From NCBI GenBank assembly GCA_021298015.1, contig JAJTGY010000042.1, positions 1 through 32,210 on the forward strand: a DNA stretch of 32,210 bases, in the 5' to 3' direction. The notes beneath the pieces are model-generated. The model saw only the letters and a list, made by a program, of their open reading frames with translations, was not told the DNA's origin and did not search any database. This stretch comes from Flammeovirgaceae bacterium (lineage in GTDB: Bacteria; Bacteroidota; Bacteroidia; Cytophagales; Cyclobacteriaceae). This document shows, piece by piece, positions 16,478 to 24,561 of this stretch. Made by a program: the position numbers and the translations under genes. The stretch's first letter is position 1, and every line of letters begins with the position of its first letter.

Positions 16478-17844
16478 GACGCGAGGGAGGCTACCAGTTC
16501 GTCAATGGTTTTCTTCTGTTGCTCACCCGTGGCCAGGTTCTTCACCGTCAGTTGGCCACTCGCCATCTCATCCGCCCCGATGACAACGGCAAAGGCTATG
16601 CGTTTACGGTCGGCATAGTCCAACTGTTTCTTAACTTTTGTGATATCGGGATAGATTTCGGTAGCGACACCTTTTTCCCGCAGTTGCTTAACTACCGGAA
16701 GGCCGTAGGCGCGGGTGGCTTCATCAAAATGGCAGACCAACACGCGCGTGGAGGTTTGTGCACTCTCCGGAAAGAGCTTCAATTCGTCCAGCGCATCATA
16801 AATCCGGTCAATACCAAACGAAATGCCCACCCCACTCAATCGTTCTTTAGAGCCAAAGGCCTGGGTCAGGTTGTCGTAACGACCACCACCACTTACGCTA
16901 CCGATGGCCACGCCATGAATCTTCACCTCAAAGATGCAGCCGGTATAATAGCTGAGGCCGCGGGCCAGGGCAATATCGAAATCCACGTGCTGCGAGGAAA
17001 TGCCGTACTGATCCAGCAGGCGGAAAACTTCCGTCAGATCGTCCACCCCTTTGGTGCCGGTTGGCACACCGGTGAATTTCGCCCGGAGGAATTTTAACTT
17101 ATCCTCTGTGCGGCCCGAAAACGTTAAAACATCAAAGGCCGTGGTCACCTGTTCATTGGCAAAGCCTTGCGCGAGGAGTTCTTCCCGTACCTTTTCTTCT
17201 CCGATTTTTTCCAGTTTATCGATGGCAACGAACAGCGAAGTTTCTTTTTCTTTTACGCCTGCCAGCTCGGCCAGGCCGGAGAGCACCCCGCGGTGGTTGA
17301 TCTTGATCGAGTACTCCTTCAGGTTGAGCTTTGCGAAAACTTCGGTGATCATGCCGATGATTTCTGCTTCGCAGATCAGCGAATCCGTTCCCACCACATC
17401 GGCATCGCATTGGTAGAACTCCCGGTAACGACCCTTTTGGGGCCGGTCGGCCCGCCACACGGGCTGCATTTGGTAACGCTTGAAGGGCAGCGCGATCTCG
17501 TGGCGGTTCATCACCACATAACGGGCGAAAGGCACGGTGAGATCGTAGCGGAGTCCTTTTTCGGAGATATCAGGCGTGATCTTTCGAGAATCTTTTACCC
17601 GGAGTTTTTCAGGCGCGATGTCCCTTAGAAAGTCACCCGAGTTTAGAATTTTGAACAACAGTTGGTCGCCCTCCTCGCCATACTTACCCGTGAGCGTGGA
17701 GAGATTCTCCATAGCGGGCGTCTCCAGCGGCAAAAACCCGTAGGAGCGGAAAACCTGCCGGATGGTTTCCATCAGGTACTGCCGCCTGGCCATTTGGGCC
17801 GGCCCAAAATCGCGCGTGCCTTTGGGAAGTGACGGTTTATCCAT
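16474..17844 (-). CDS. hisS: Histidyl-tRNA synthetase
   Basis: Class II aminoacyl-tRNA synthetase charging tRNA-His. From the ATG at 17844 it has 456 residues starting MDKPSLPKGTRDF. Motif 2 region FKRYQMQPVWRADRPQKGR, the histidine-binding segment LARGLSYYTGCIFEV, SVSGGGRYDNL and motif 3 GVGISFGIDRIYDAL are present; the C-terminal anticodon-binding domain follows (VLVCHFDEATRAYGLPVVKQL). A TTG at 17853 would add three residues, but it sits in a promoter-like CACCTTTG and was not used. First gene of the hisS-hutH-T9SS gene series. Confidence 0.97.
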   Translation of the reverse strand: MDKPSLPKGTRDFGPAQMARRQYLMETIRQVFRSYGFLPLETPAMENLSTLTGKYGEEGDQLLFKILNSGDFLRDIAPEKLRVKDSRKITPDISEKGLRYDLTVPFARYVVMNRHEIALPFKRYQMQPVWRADRPQKGRYREFYQCDADVVGTDSLICEAEIIGMITEVFAKLNLKEYSIKINHRGVLSGLAELAGVKEKETSLFVAIDKLEKIGEEKVREELLAQGFANEQVTTAFDVLTFSGRTEDKLKFLRAKFTGVPTGTKGVDDLTEVFRLLDQYGISSQHVDFDIALARGLSYYTGCIFEVKIHGVAIGSVSGGGRYDNLTQAFGSKERLSGVGISFGIDRIYDALDELKLFPESAQTSTRVLVCHFDEATRAYGLPVVKQLREKGVATEIYPDITKVKKQLDYADRKRIAFAVVIGADEMASGQLTVKNLATGEQQKKTIDELVASLAS

Positions 17845-17931
17845 GCAGGGCAAAGGTGCAAATTTTTAGGGTGCAACCGTTCAAATTCCTGTATTTCAGC
17901 CCTTTTTAGGGCATATTCTTTGGGGGTTCTA

Positions 17932-17961
17932 TTGCAATACCACGCTAACCGGTTATTTTTG
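17932..17961 (+). promoter_or_regulatory. Promoter of the small basic protein gene
   Basis: TTG at 17932-17934, 19 bases, TATTTTTG at 17954-17961: full match for both elements. The ATG is 21 bases further on. Confidence 0.75.
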
Positions 17962-17982
17962 CGCTCCTAAAAATCGAAAGTC

Positions 17983-18144
17983 ATGTCAGTTACTCGCTTG
18001 AAGCGCAAAAACCGCAAAGACAAAGCCAAAGCCGCCCGCAGACGCACCTCCCTGAAGATTGAAAACTTCAAGCCGGTGATCAAAAGTGTGGATGTCGAAA
18101 AAATCAAAGAAGAGTTCAAAGCCAAGAAAGAAGGCAAGAAATAA
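17983..18144 (+). CDS. 53-residue highly basic conserved-looking protein
   Basis: Starts MSVTRLKRKNRKDKAKAARR, continues with a hydrophobic/acidic mix containing FKPVIKSVDVEKIKEEF and ends in KKEGKK. Nearly 40 percent Lys plus Arg, concentrated in the N-terminal half, suggesting RNA or ribosome binding. A full-consensus promoter and a strong intrinsic terminator frame it as a single-gene transcript, which argues strongly that it is real. I recall similar short basic proteins in Cytophagales but know no function. The minus-strand frame over the same bases is a shadow. Confidence 0.85.
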   Translation: MSVTRLKRKNRKDKAKAARRRTSLKIENFKPVIKSVDVEKIKEEFKAKKEGKK

Positions 18145-18168
18145 TTCTTCCGAGCGATCGGATAACCG

Positions 18169-18197
18169 AAAGCCAGCCTCACCGCTGGCTTTTTTTT
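18169..18197 (+). terminator. Intrinsic terminator of the small basic protein gene
   Basis: Nine-base stem AAAGCCAGC/GCTGGCTTT with a six-base loop, followed by a T-run up to 18197. Positioned 24 bases after the stop at 18144. Confidence 0.9.
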
Positions 18198-18200
18198 GGG

Positions 18201-18707
18201 CTAAACTTGCCCGCGTTTCCCCAATTCGATAGCCTCCAGGTTTTCTATTTTGCCTGCCTGCAGGGTAAAACGCAAAAGGGTTTTCACGAGATGAAACCCA
18301 TGATTGCCGGCAGCGCCCGGATTGAGGTAAAGCATCTGGTTAAGACTGGCATCGCGTTTCAACCGCAGGATGTGCGAATGACCACAGATGAAGATGTCGG
18401 GTGGTTGGGCAAGCAAGATTTTGCGTATTTGAGAATTGTAGTTGGGTGGGGCCCCGCCAATGTGCGTGATCCATACCGAAAGGCCCTCACACACAAATCG
18501 CTGGTGTTCCGGGTAGCGCGCGCGCAGCGTCAGGTCGTCAATGTTGCCATACACCGCCCGAAGGGGTTTGAAATTTTCCAGGCTATCGGCCACCTGAGCG
18601 TCACCAATATCGCCCGCATGCCAGATTTCATCGCATTCGCGGAAGTGGGTGAAGACCTGCGGATCCAGGAAGCCGTGTGTATCCGACAAAAGACCAATGC
18701 GTGTCAT
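18201..18707 (-). CDS. YfcE/MJ0936-type metallophosphoesterase
   Basis: 168-residue calcineurin-like phosphoesterase. The metal-ligand motifs appear in order: SDTHG (8-12), HAGDIGD, VYGNID, ITHIGG, GHSH and NPGA. This family hydrolyses phosphodiesters in vitro with manganese; the biological substrate is not known. The compact size, with no extra domain, fits the YfcE group. It diverges from the GMC oxidoreductase gene and ends against the terminator of the small basic protein gene. Confidence 0.92.
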   Translation of the reverse strand: MTRIGLLSDTHGFLDPQVFTHFRECDEIWHAGDIGDAQVADSLENFKPLRAVYGNIDDLTLRARYPEHQRFVCEGLSVWITHIGGAPPNYNSQIRKILLAQPPDIFICGHSHILRLKRDASLNQMLYLNPGAAGNHGFHLVKTLLRFTLQAGKIENLEAIELGKRGQV

Positions 18708-18756
18708 AGGCGATAAAACCGTTTAACCTTTTTCCCCGCGTTTGAGACTATTCCCA

Positions 18757-18788
18757 TTGCCATATTTACAAAATATCCTATACCTTTT
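18757..18788 (+). promoter_or_regulatory. Promoter of the GMC oxidoreductase operon
   Basis: TTG at 18757-18759, 21 bases, TACCTTTT at 18781-18788 (one mismatch), 23 bases before the ATG. Confidence 0.5.
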
Positions 18789-18811
18789 AGCCTTTAACCA
18801 GTGATCAAACT

Positions 18812-20527
18812 ATGTACCTCCAGGGAGACGCGGAACAAAAAAACACCTATGATGCCATTGTCGTAGGTACAGGCATCAGCGGAGGCTGGGCCGCCAAAGA
18901 ATTAAGTGAGAAAGGATTAAAGACGTTGGTGCTGGAACGCGGCCGCAACGTGGAGCACCCGAATTACCCAACGGCCACCAAAGATCCCTGGGAGTTTCCG
19001 AATGGGGATCAGCCTACACAGGAGGATTTGCGGCAACAAGGTGTGCAAAACCGGACCGGGTATACCATCCGTCAGTCCAGCAAGCATTGGTTTGTCAATG
19101 ACCTCGAAAACCCTTATGGCGAAAAAGAAGGCAAGCGTTTCGACTGGATGCGGGGCTATCATGTTGGTGGTCGCTCCATCATGTGGGGCCGGCAGAGTTA
19201 CCGCTGGTCGCCCATGGATTTCGAGGCAAATGCGAAGGAAGGTATTGCCATCGACTGGCCGGTGCGCTACAACGACATTGCGCCCTGGTACGAGCACGTA
19301 GAAAAGTATATAGGCGTCAGCGGGCAGCCGGAAAATCTTCCGCAGCTACCCGATAGCGTTTTTCTGCCTGCCATGGAGTTGAACTGCCTGGAGCAGGAGT
19401 TGAAGAAGGCAATCAAAGATCGGTTCAGCCGGGTGCTCACGATTGGTCGCACGGCCCACCTTACCGGCCCGCTAAGTCACAACGAGAGCCCGCAGCGCGG
19501 CAATTGCCAGTTCCGCAACCTGTGTATCCGCGGATGTCCTTATGGTGGGTACTTCAGTAGCAATGCGTGCACGTTGCCGGCTGCCAATAAATCGGGTAAC
19601 ATGACCTTGCGCCCGAATTCCATTGTATACGAATTGATCTATGATGAGCAGAAAGGGAAGGCGACAGGGGTTAAAGTATTGGATGCCGAGTCCGGCCAAC
19701 AGATGGAATTTTATGCCCGCGTTATCTTTTTGTGTGCTTCCACGATGGGGTCAACCTTCATCATGTTGAATTCCATCTCGAACCGTTTTCCCAATGGTTT
19801 TGGAAACGACAGCGGAGAACTAGGTTGTAACATTATGGATCATCACCTGGGAGTAGGGGCCAATGGAGAGTATGACGGGTTCGAGGATCAGTATTACACC
19901 GGCCGCAGAGCAAACGGGTTCTACATTCCACGCTACCGCAACATCGGTAAGGATAAGCGCGATTACCTGCGCGGGTTTGGCTATCAGGGCGGGGGAAGCC
20001 GCGAGGGCTGGAGCCGCATGGTGGCCGAACTCAGCTTTGGTGCCGAGTTGAAAGAAGTGGTTACCAAACCCGGCAACTGGGGCATGGGCATGACCGGTTT
20101 TGGCGAGGTATTGCCGGACCACAGCAACCAGGTGAGCATTAACCGGGATAACAAAGACAAGTACGGTTTACCTACGCTTCTGTTTGACACCGAGTTCAAG
20201 GAGAACGACTACAAGATGCGCAAGGACATGGCGGCTGACGCAGCCGAAATGCTGGAAGCAGCCGGACTGAAGAACATCAAAACATATGATAATCCCGGTG
20301 GACTGGGTTTGGGTATTCACGAAATGGGTACAGCCCGCATGGGTAAAGATCCCAAAACCAGTGTGCTTAATAAATGGAACCAGGTGCACGCGTGCAAGAA
20401 TGTGTTCGTCACGGACGGTTCGTTTATGACCAGTGCGGCCTGTGTCAATCCTTCGCTAACGTACATGGCGTTCACCGCTCGTGCAGTCAACTATGCGGTG
20501 GAGGAAATGAAAAAGCAAAACCTGTAA
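18812..20527 (+). CDS. GMC family FAD-dependent oxidoreductase (gluconate-dehydrogenase-like large subunit)
   Basis: 571 residues. The FAD-binding Rossmann motif VVGTGISGGWAAKEL is near residues 17-31, followed by LVLERG. The middle has HVGGRSIMWGRQSYRW and a cysteine-bearing stretch CQFRNLCIRGCPYGG. The C-terminal GMC domain has GIHEMGTARMG and VTDGSFMTSAACVNPSLTYMA. It should oxidise an alcohol group on a sugar or polyol and pass electrons to a partner; the substrate is unknown. There is no N-terminal signal peptide of its own; the following gene encodes the usual small partner with a Tat-like signal, so the pair may be exported together. The gap to that gene is 43 bases. Confidence 0.93.
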   Translation: MYLQGDAEQKNTYDAIVVGTGISGGWAAKELSEKGLKTLVLERGRNVEHPNYPTATKDPWEFPNGDQPTQEDLRQQGVQNRTGYTIRQSSKHWFVNDLENPYGEKEGKRFDWMRGYHVGGRSIMWGRQSYRWSPMDFEANAKEGIAIDWPVRYNDIAPWYEHVEKYIGVSGQPENLPQLPDSVFLPAMELNCLEQELKKAIKDRFSRVLTIGRTAHLTGPLSHNESPQRGNCQFRNLCIRGCPYGGYFSSNACTLPAANKSGNMTLRPNSIVYELIYDEQKGKATGVKVLDAESGQQMEFYARVIFLCASTMGSTFIMLNSISNRFPNGFGNDSGELGCNIMDHHLGVGANGEYDGFEDQYYTGRRANGFYIPRYRNIGKDKRDYLRGFGYQGGGSREGWSRMVAELSFGAELKEVVTKPGNWGMGMTGFGEVLPDHSNQVSINRDNKDKYGLPTLLFDTEFKENDYKMRKDMAADAAEMLEAAGLKNIKTYDNPGGLGLGIHEMGTARMGKDPKTSVLNKWNQVHACKNVFVTDGSFMTSAACVNPSLTYMAFTARAVNYAVEEMKKQNL

Positions 20528-20570
20528 ACGCCCGGTAAGCAAAAAAATATCAACCGAAGAAACTGATTTT

Positions 20571-21149
20571 ATGAATCGAAGAGATGCCATACAACGAACC
20601 GCCCTCGTGTTGGGTTATGCGGTTTCGGCCCCGGCCCTCATGGGAATACTCAAAGGTTGCAAAGCGGCACCTGAATTGAACTATAAACCGGTGTTCCTAA
20701 CCGAAGAACAAGCCGGAGTCGTGAGTGAGTTGGCGGAGATCCTGTTGCCAAAGACCGACACGCCCGGAGCCAAGGATGTGGGTGTGCCCGCCTTTATTGA
20801 TCAAGTGGTGAAGGAGTGCTATGTAAAGGAAGACCAGGATCGGTTTCTTCAGGGCTTAAAAAAGTTTGATGACGATGCGCGTGCCGCCTTTGGTGATTCA
20901 TTCGTATACGGAAAACCGGCTGAGCAATTAGCCTTTGTCAAGCAACAACATGATGACGCGTTGGCAGCGATCAAAGCTGATTCAAAGGCCAAGTGGCCTT
21001 TCATTGTGATGGTTAAAGAACTTACCCTGTTGGGCTACTTTACCAGCGAGCCGGGTGCCACCCAGGTGTTGCAGTATGAGCCTGTGCCGGGTGCCTATCG
21101 CGGCTGCGTTCCGCTACAGGAGGTGGGAAAAACGTGGGCTACTTCCTGA
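20571..21149 (+). CDS. Gluconate 2-dehydrogenase subunit 3 family protein
   Basis: 192 residues. The N-terminus MNRRDAIQRTALVLGY carries a twin-arginine pair before a hydrophobic stretch and ends at GILKGC, so it may be a Tat-exported protein, possibly lipidated at the Cys. The body shows the family pattern: FLTEEQAGVVSELAEILLPKTDTPGAKDVGVPAFID near residues 43-78, then FIVMVKELTLLGYFTSEPG. It is the small non-catalytic partner of the GMC subunit just upstream. It converges with the anti-sigma gene after a five-base gap. Confidence 0.9.
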   Translation: MNRRDAIQRTALVLGYAVSAPALMGILKGCKAAPELNYKPVFLTEEQAGVVSELAEILLPKTDTPGAKDVGVPAFIDQVVKECYVKEDQDRFLQGLKKFDDDARAAFGDSFVYGKPAEQLAFVKQQHDDALAAIKADSKAKWPFIVMVKELTLLGYFTSEPGATQVLQYEPVPGAYRGCVPLQEVGKTWATS

Positions 21150-21154
21150 GCGCG

Positions 21155-21664
21155 TCATGGGTGCAGTAATCGTTTTTTGAGAAAGGGTCGCAAGACCGTT
21201 TGGTCAAGCACTACAAACGCCAGCCCCATGGCTACAACCATGAGCGCGCTGATAATCCACTTGGCGTTAACGTGAAAGGAGGGGAGATCCGGCATCACTT
21301 GTCCTGGTGCGTTCAATTGATCGAGCGGCACGAGTGTCTGGCTGTCATACGAACCTTTTCCCATCAAAAAGGAGATCGACAGCACGGCCACCACAATGCC
21401 AAGTAATAGGAGCAAACCGTTTCGAGGTGAAAGTCCCCCGGAAGCGGTTTTGCGATGCAGGTTTCCCATTACCGCGGCCGTGAAGTCCCGTGAAGGCTCC
21501 TCGATTTTGCCGGCACGTAAATAATGGGTGACGTGCCGCATGGCTTCGAGGCGCTGCCGGAGTTCGGGCGAGCGGTGTATCTCGCGCTCCACTTCTGCTT
21601 TTTCGGCCGGAGTGAGCAAGCCATCCAGATAGTGCCAAAGTCGTTCGTCCTGTGGGGCATTCAT
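21155..21664 (-). CDS. Putative membrane anti-sigma factor
   Basis: 169 residues. The cytoplasmic N-terminal part (LWHYLDGLLTPAEKAEVEREI...LRQRLEAM) resembles an anti-sigma helical domain but lacks the His-Cys-Cys zinc ligands. Two hydrophobic segments follow, about residues 82-102 and 135-158, so the region between them (about 103-134) would face the periplasm. It starts two bases after the sigma gene stop, so the pair is co-expressed, and its role as the sigma inhibitor is inferred from that position. Confidence 0.8.
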   Translation of the reverse strand: MNAPQDERLWHYLDGLLTPAEKAEVEREIHRSPELRQRLEAMRHVTHYLRAGKIEEPSRDFTAAVMGNLHRKTASGGLSPRNGLLLLLGIVVAVLSISFLMGKGSYDSQTLVPLDQLNAPGQVMPDLPSFHVNAKWIISALMVVAMGLAFVVLDQTVLRPFLKKRLLHP

Positions 21665-21666
21665 GA

Positions 21667-22224
21667 CTATAAAGTTAAAGCTTCTTGTTTCAAAACGTGC
21701 ATCAACTCCTGCGCCAACCTTTGGCGCGCCCGGTGGATGCGTACTTTTATTGTGTTGATCGGCTGTTGCATCATACCCGCCACTTCTTCCAGTGAAAATT
21801 CCTGCAGGTAGTAGAGTTGCACGGCCATCCGGTCAGCGTCATTCAGTTGGTGTATCGCCTGATTCACAAAACGCTGTTTGTCCTCCCGCTCCAGTTCGTG
21901 CCCGGTTTCGTGCGGGTGCAGGAGAATTTGCTTTTCAATGTCGTGGTAAACCGTTTTTCGCTTGCGCTGATAGCTGATAGCCGTGTTGAACACGATCCGG
22001 TACAACCAGGTGCTGAACCGCGACTGCCGTTGAAAGCTGCGCAGGTGCTGAAACGCTTTGATGAATGCATCTTGCGCAGCCTCCTCCGCCTCGGCCCGGT
22101 TATCCAAAATTATAAACGCAATGGTGAACGCATAGTGCTTGTAATGGTCTACCAGGCCTCGGTAGGCATGCTCATCACCGGACAGTACCCGGCTGATCAA
22201 ATCATGTTCTTCGCGCTCGGTCAC
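21667..22224 (-). CDS. ECF-type RNA polymerase sigma factor
   Basis: 185 residues beginning at GTG (MTEREEHDLISRVLSGD). Region 2 covers about 10-80: YRGLVDHYKHYAFTIAF, then AEEAAQDAFIKAFQHL and FSTWLYRIVFNTAI. Region 4 covers about 125-178, with LYYLQEFSLEEVAGMM and NTIKVRIHRARQRLAQEL as the helix-turn-helix. No region 1 or 3, as expected for group 4. It starts six bases after the DUF6249 frame and is followed by a membrane anti-sigma candidate. The operon carries an ECF-type promoter upstream, implying autoregulation. Confidence 0.95.
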   Translation of the reverse strand: MTEREEHDLISRVLSGDEHAYRGLVDHYKHYAFTIAFIILDNRAEAEEAAQDAFIKAFQHLRSFQRQSRFSTWLYRIVFNTAISYQRKRKTVYHDIEKQILLHPHETGHELEREDKQRFVNQAIHQLNDADRMAVQLYYLQEFSLEEVAGMMQQPINTIKVRIHRARQRLAQELMHVLKQEALTL

Positions 22225-22230
22225 GCCCGA

Positions 22231-22587
22231 TTAGGCTACTTTGTTTTTCTTGCTTTCAATCAAGTAGGCTATTGAAAGGCCGGCTCCGCCAAAGATGAAC
22301 AACATCGAAAAGTAGGCGACTTCCTCCATGTCAAAGGCGTAGTCTAGCCAATACCCCATGAGCAGGCCCAGCCCACTGCCAATCAACAGCAAGCCCCAAC
22401 GCAATGGACCACCCGCAGCGGTTTCTGCCTAGCGAAACAGGTCGGGCGATAAACCCTTGTCAATCATGGCCATGCGCTCAATGTTTTTGTATTTCCGCAG
22501 GTACACCACCATGATAAGGGCGCCCAGCGTGATGATGATCGGCAACGAGATGCCCAGCACCGGAATAATTACTTGTTCTTCGCTCAT
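22231..22587 (-). pseudogene. DUF6249-type membrane protein, interrupted by in-frame TAG
   Basis: The frame starts MSEEQVIIPVLGISLPIIITL with one membrane helix, then RKYKNIERMAMIDKGLSPDLFR. It hits a TAG at 22431-22429 after 52 residues. The same frame then continues for 65 codons as sensible protein (AETAAGGPLRWGLLLIGSG, later MEEVAYFSMLFIFGGAGLSIAYLIE) and stops at 22233-22231. The whole 118-codon layout (one helix, MIDKG-type linker, two more helices) resembles DUF6249 proteins that often sit beside ECF sigma genes. A single base change would restore it. It may be a broken gene, a sequencing error or readthrough. The sigma gene follows six bases later. Confidence 0.8.
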
Positions 22588-22616
22588 AACATGTTCTTTT
22601 AAAGTTTTGTCTCTTT

Positions 22617-22643
22617 GACGCGCGGTTTCTGCTGGCGGTTACA
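22617..22643 (-). promoter_or_regulatory. ECF-type promoter of the sigma/anti-sigma operon
   Basis: Minus strand: TGTAACC (22643-22637), 16 bases, CGTC (22620-22617), 29 bases before the first ATG. The AAC plus 16-17 bases plus CGTC layout is the classic target of ECF sigma factors. It differs from every other promoter in the window, which suggests the sigma factor drives its own operon. Confidence 0.65.
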
Positions 22644-22661
22644 GGCCGTGTCGTAACTTTT

Positions 22662-24119
22662 TTAGCCGTACACCCAATCAACAAGGGTGAGTGAAGCCAG
22701 AAGGATGATGGCAATGGAAACCATGTCCAGCAAAACCCCCGCCCTCACCATATCCTTCATGCGAATGTAGCCACTGCTGAAAACGATGGCGTTGGGCGGG
22801 GTGGCAATCGGGAACATGAACCCAATGCTGGCGCTGAGCGTAACCGGCATCGCCAGCAACACCGGGTTAACCCCGAGCCCGTCTGCAATACCAAAAACTA
22901 CGGGCACAAAAATTTGCACCAGGGCCACGTTGCTCATGACTTCCGAAAGAAGAACGCCCGATAGAATCAACACAAAAACCAGCCAGCCGCCAAAGCTGCT
23001 TTGCCCCGCAATCCATTTACCCAACAACTGAATGATACCCGCATTTTCGAGCCCTTCAGCCAGGCAAAGTCCGCCACCAAACAAGAATAAGATACCCCAC
23101 GAAAGTTTGGCGGTATCCTTCCAATCGAGCAGGAATTCCATTTGGCGCAGATTTACGGGTACAATGAACATCAGCATTCCGCCACTCATGGCAATGTTGG
23201 TGTCGTTTAGCATATCGCGCCCAACCAGAAGATTCAACGGTTGCTGAAGAATCCAACAAAGTGACGTGAGGGCGAAAATGATCAATACTCGTTGTTCTCC
23301 GGTGCGCAACGGGCCCAGGTCCCGAAGTTTCTCAGTAATCAATTGCTCCGACCCGTGCACCTGCCGGAGCCCGTTCGGGAACAGAATGCGGGTGACGATG
23401 AGGTGGGTGGAAAGCAATAACGTGATGGCCACGGGTACGCCCACCAACATCCATTTCCCAAACTGCAGTTTGGTACCATAAAACTCATCGAGCAACCCCG
23501 CAAAAACGGCATTGGGCGGTGTGCCAATGATGGTCGCCAGACCCCCCAAGCTGGCGGCATAGCCTACCATCAGCATGAGCCCAAGCGCAAAGTTGCGTTC
23601 ACCTTTCGTCATCACATTTTCGCCTGGTGCCTTTAACAGGTTGATCACAGACATGGCAATAGGCAGCATCATCATGGCGGTGGCGGTATTGCTGATCCAC
23701 ATGCTGAGAAAACCGGTGGCCAGCATAAAGCCCAGAATGATGCCGTTGCCCGAAGTTCCCGTAATGCGAATGATGTTCAGGGCAATCCGCTCGTGTAACC
23801 GGTGTTTTTCTAATGCCATCGCAATGAGGAAACCGCCCATGAACAGGAAGATGATCGGGTTGGCGTACGGACTCGCGGCTTCCGACATTTTCATAACGCC
23901 TAAGAATGGAAACAGCACGAGCGGCAGCATGGCCGTGATGGGTATGGGCACCGCTTCCGTCACCCACCACGTGATCATCCAGGCGGCCACACCGATTACC
24001 CGATAAGCGCCTGGGGAGATAAAATCATGAGGAATGAAAATGAGGCAAGCCGCAAACAGGGCCGGGCCCATGACAAACGATACAATCTGAAACTGAGAAT
24101 TTTTATTGCTTTCTGCCAT
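22662..24119 (-). CDS. DASS (SLC13) family sodium-coupled anion transporter
   Basis: 485 residues from the ATG at 24119, with about twelve membrane helices. The two family repeats carry SNT-type motifs: WISNTATAMMM with GTPPNAVFAG in the first half and EVMSNVALVQIF with ATPPNAIVFSSG in the second, where the second motif reads SNV rather than SNT. These proteins bring dicarboxylates, citrate or sulfate into the cell with sodium ions; which anion is not readable from sequence. A TTG at 24140 was rejected because it lies upstream of a TAGCTTTC promoter-like box; the ATG follows that box by six bases. Confidence 0.93.
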   Translation of the reverse strand: MAESNKNSQFQIVSFVMGPALFAACLIFIPHDFISPGAYRVIGVAAWMITWWVTEAVPIPITAMLPLVLFPFLGVMKMSEAASPYANPIIFLFMGGFLIAMALEKHRLHERIALNIIRITGTSGNGIILGFMLATGFLSMWISNTATAMMMLPIAMSVINLLKAPGENVMTKGERNFALGLMLMVGYAASLGGLATIIGTPPNAVFAGLLDEFYGTKLQFGKWMLVGVPVAITLLLSTHLIVTRILFPNGLRQVHGSEQLITEKLRDLGPLRTGEQRVLIIFALTSLCWILQQPLNLLVGRDMLNDTNIAMSGGMLMFIVPVNLRQMEFLLDWKDTAKLSWGILFLFGGGLCLAEGLENAGIIQLLGKWIAGQSSFGGWLVFVLILSGVLLSEVMSNVALVQIFVPVVFGIADGLGVNPVLLAMPVTLSASIGFMFPIATPPNAIVFSSGYIRMKDMVRAGVLLDMVSIAIILLASLTLVDWVYG

Positions 24120-24184
24120 TGGCAGGAAAGCTACAAACAAACGCAGGCTTAAAAAACGGAATTAACATGGGTAGCCCAGGCATG

Positions 24185-24206
24185 AAAAAGGGCGCATCAG
24201 CGCCCT
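24185..24206 (-). terminator. Intrinsic terminator of the RRM protein gene
   Basis: Minus strand: AGGGCGC, four-base loop, GCGCCCT, then TTTT. It lies 23 bases past the stop at 24229. Confidence 0.8.
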
Positions 24207-24228
24207 GAGGGTTGTCCGGGGAAAGGTG

Positions 24229-24513
24229 TCAGACACCTTCGCCTTCACCGCCACCTGCGGCTGAACCGGGCTCCTTCGGATTGGCCGGTTTCACCACGAT
24301 GGCGCGGCCGTCCAATTCGGTTTCGTTCAATGCAGCAATGGCTTTTTGGGCTGCCTCATCATTGGGCATCTCAACAAAACCATAGCCTTTTGAGCGGCCG
24401 GTTTCGCGGTCCTTTACAATTTTTGCCGAAGTCACCTCGCCAAATTGTTCAAAGGCTTTCTGAAGGTCTTCGCGCTTGGTTTTAAAGTTCAGGCGAGCAA
24501 CGAAAATGTTCAT
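24229..24513 (-). CDS. Single-RRM RNA-binding protein
   Basis: 94 residues. One RNA recognition motif: RNP2 NIFVARL at 2-8 and RNP1 KGYGFVEM at 42-49, with a glycine-rich tail (GSAAGGGEGEGV). Bacterial versions of this size bind RNA and are often induced by cold or stress; targets are unknown here. It has its own terminator, and a perfect inverted repeat lies 48 bases upstream of its start (24562-24579), which might be regulatory. Confidence 0.93.
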   Translation of the reverse strand: MNIFVARLNFKTKREDLQKAFEQFGEVTSAKIVKDRETGRSKGYGFVEMPNDEAAQKAIAALNETELDGRAIVVKPANPKEPGSAAGGGEGEGV

Positions 24514-24561
24514 AGTACTCTAAAAAATTAGTGAAACGATCGATTTAGGGCCAGTTTCTCC

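Noticed and set aside
15593-16618. Long plus-strand frame of 341 residues opposite hutH
   Set aside because: It lies wholly antisense to hutH and the end of hisS, both clearly real, and shows no domain or promoter; a shadow frame.
17967-18182. Minus-strand frame of 71 residues
   Set aside because: It covers the small basic protein gene, which has its own promoter and terminator on the plus strand.
18207-18716. Plus-strand frame of 169 residues opposite the phosphoesterase
   Set aside because: The minus strand carries all phosphoesterase metal motifs; this is a mirror frame.
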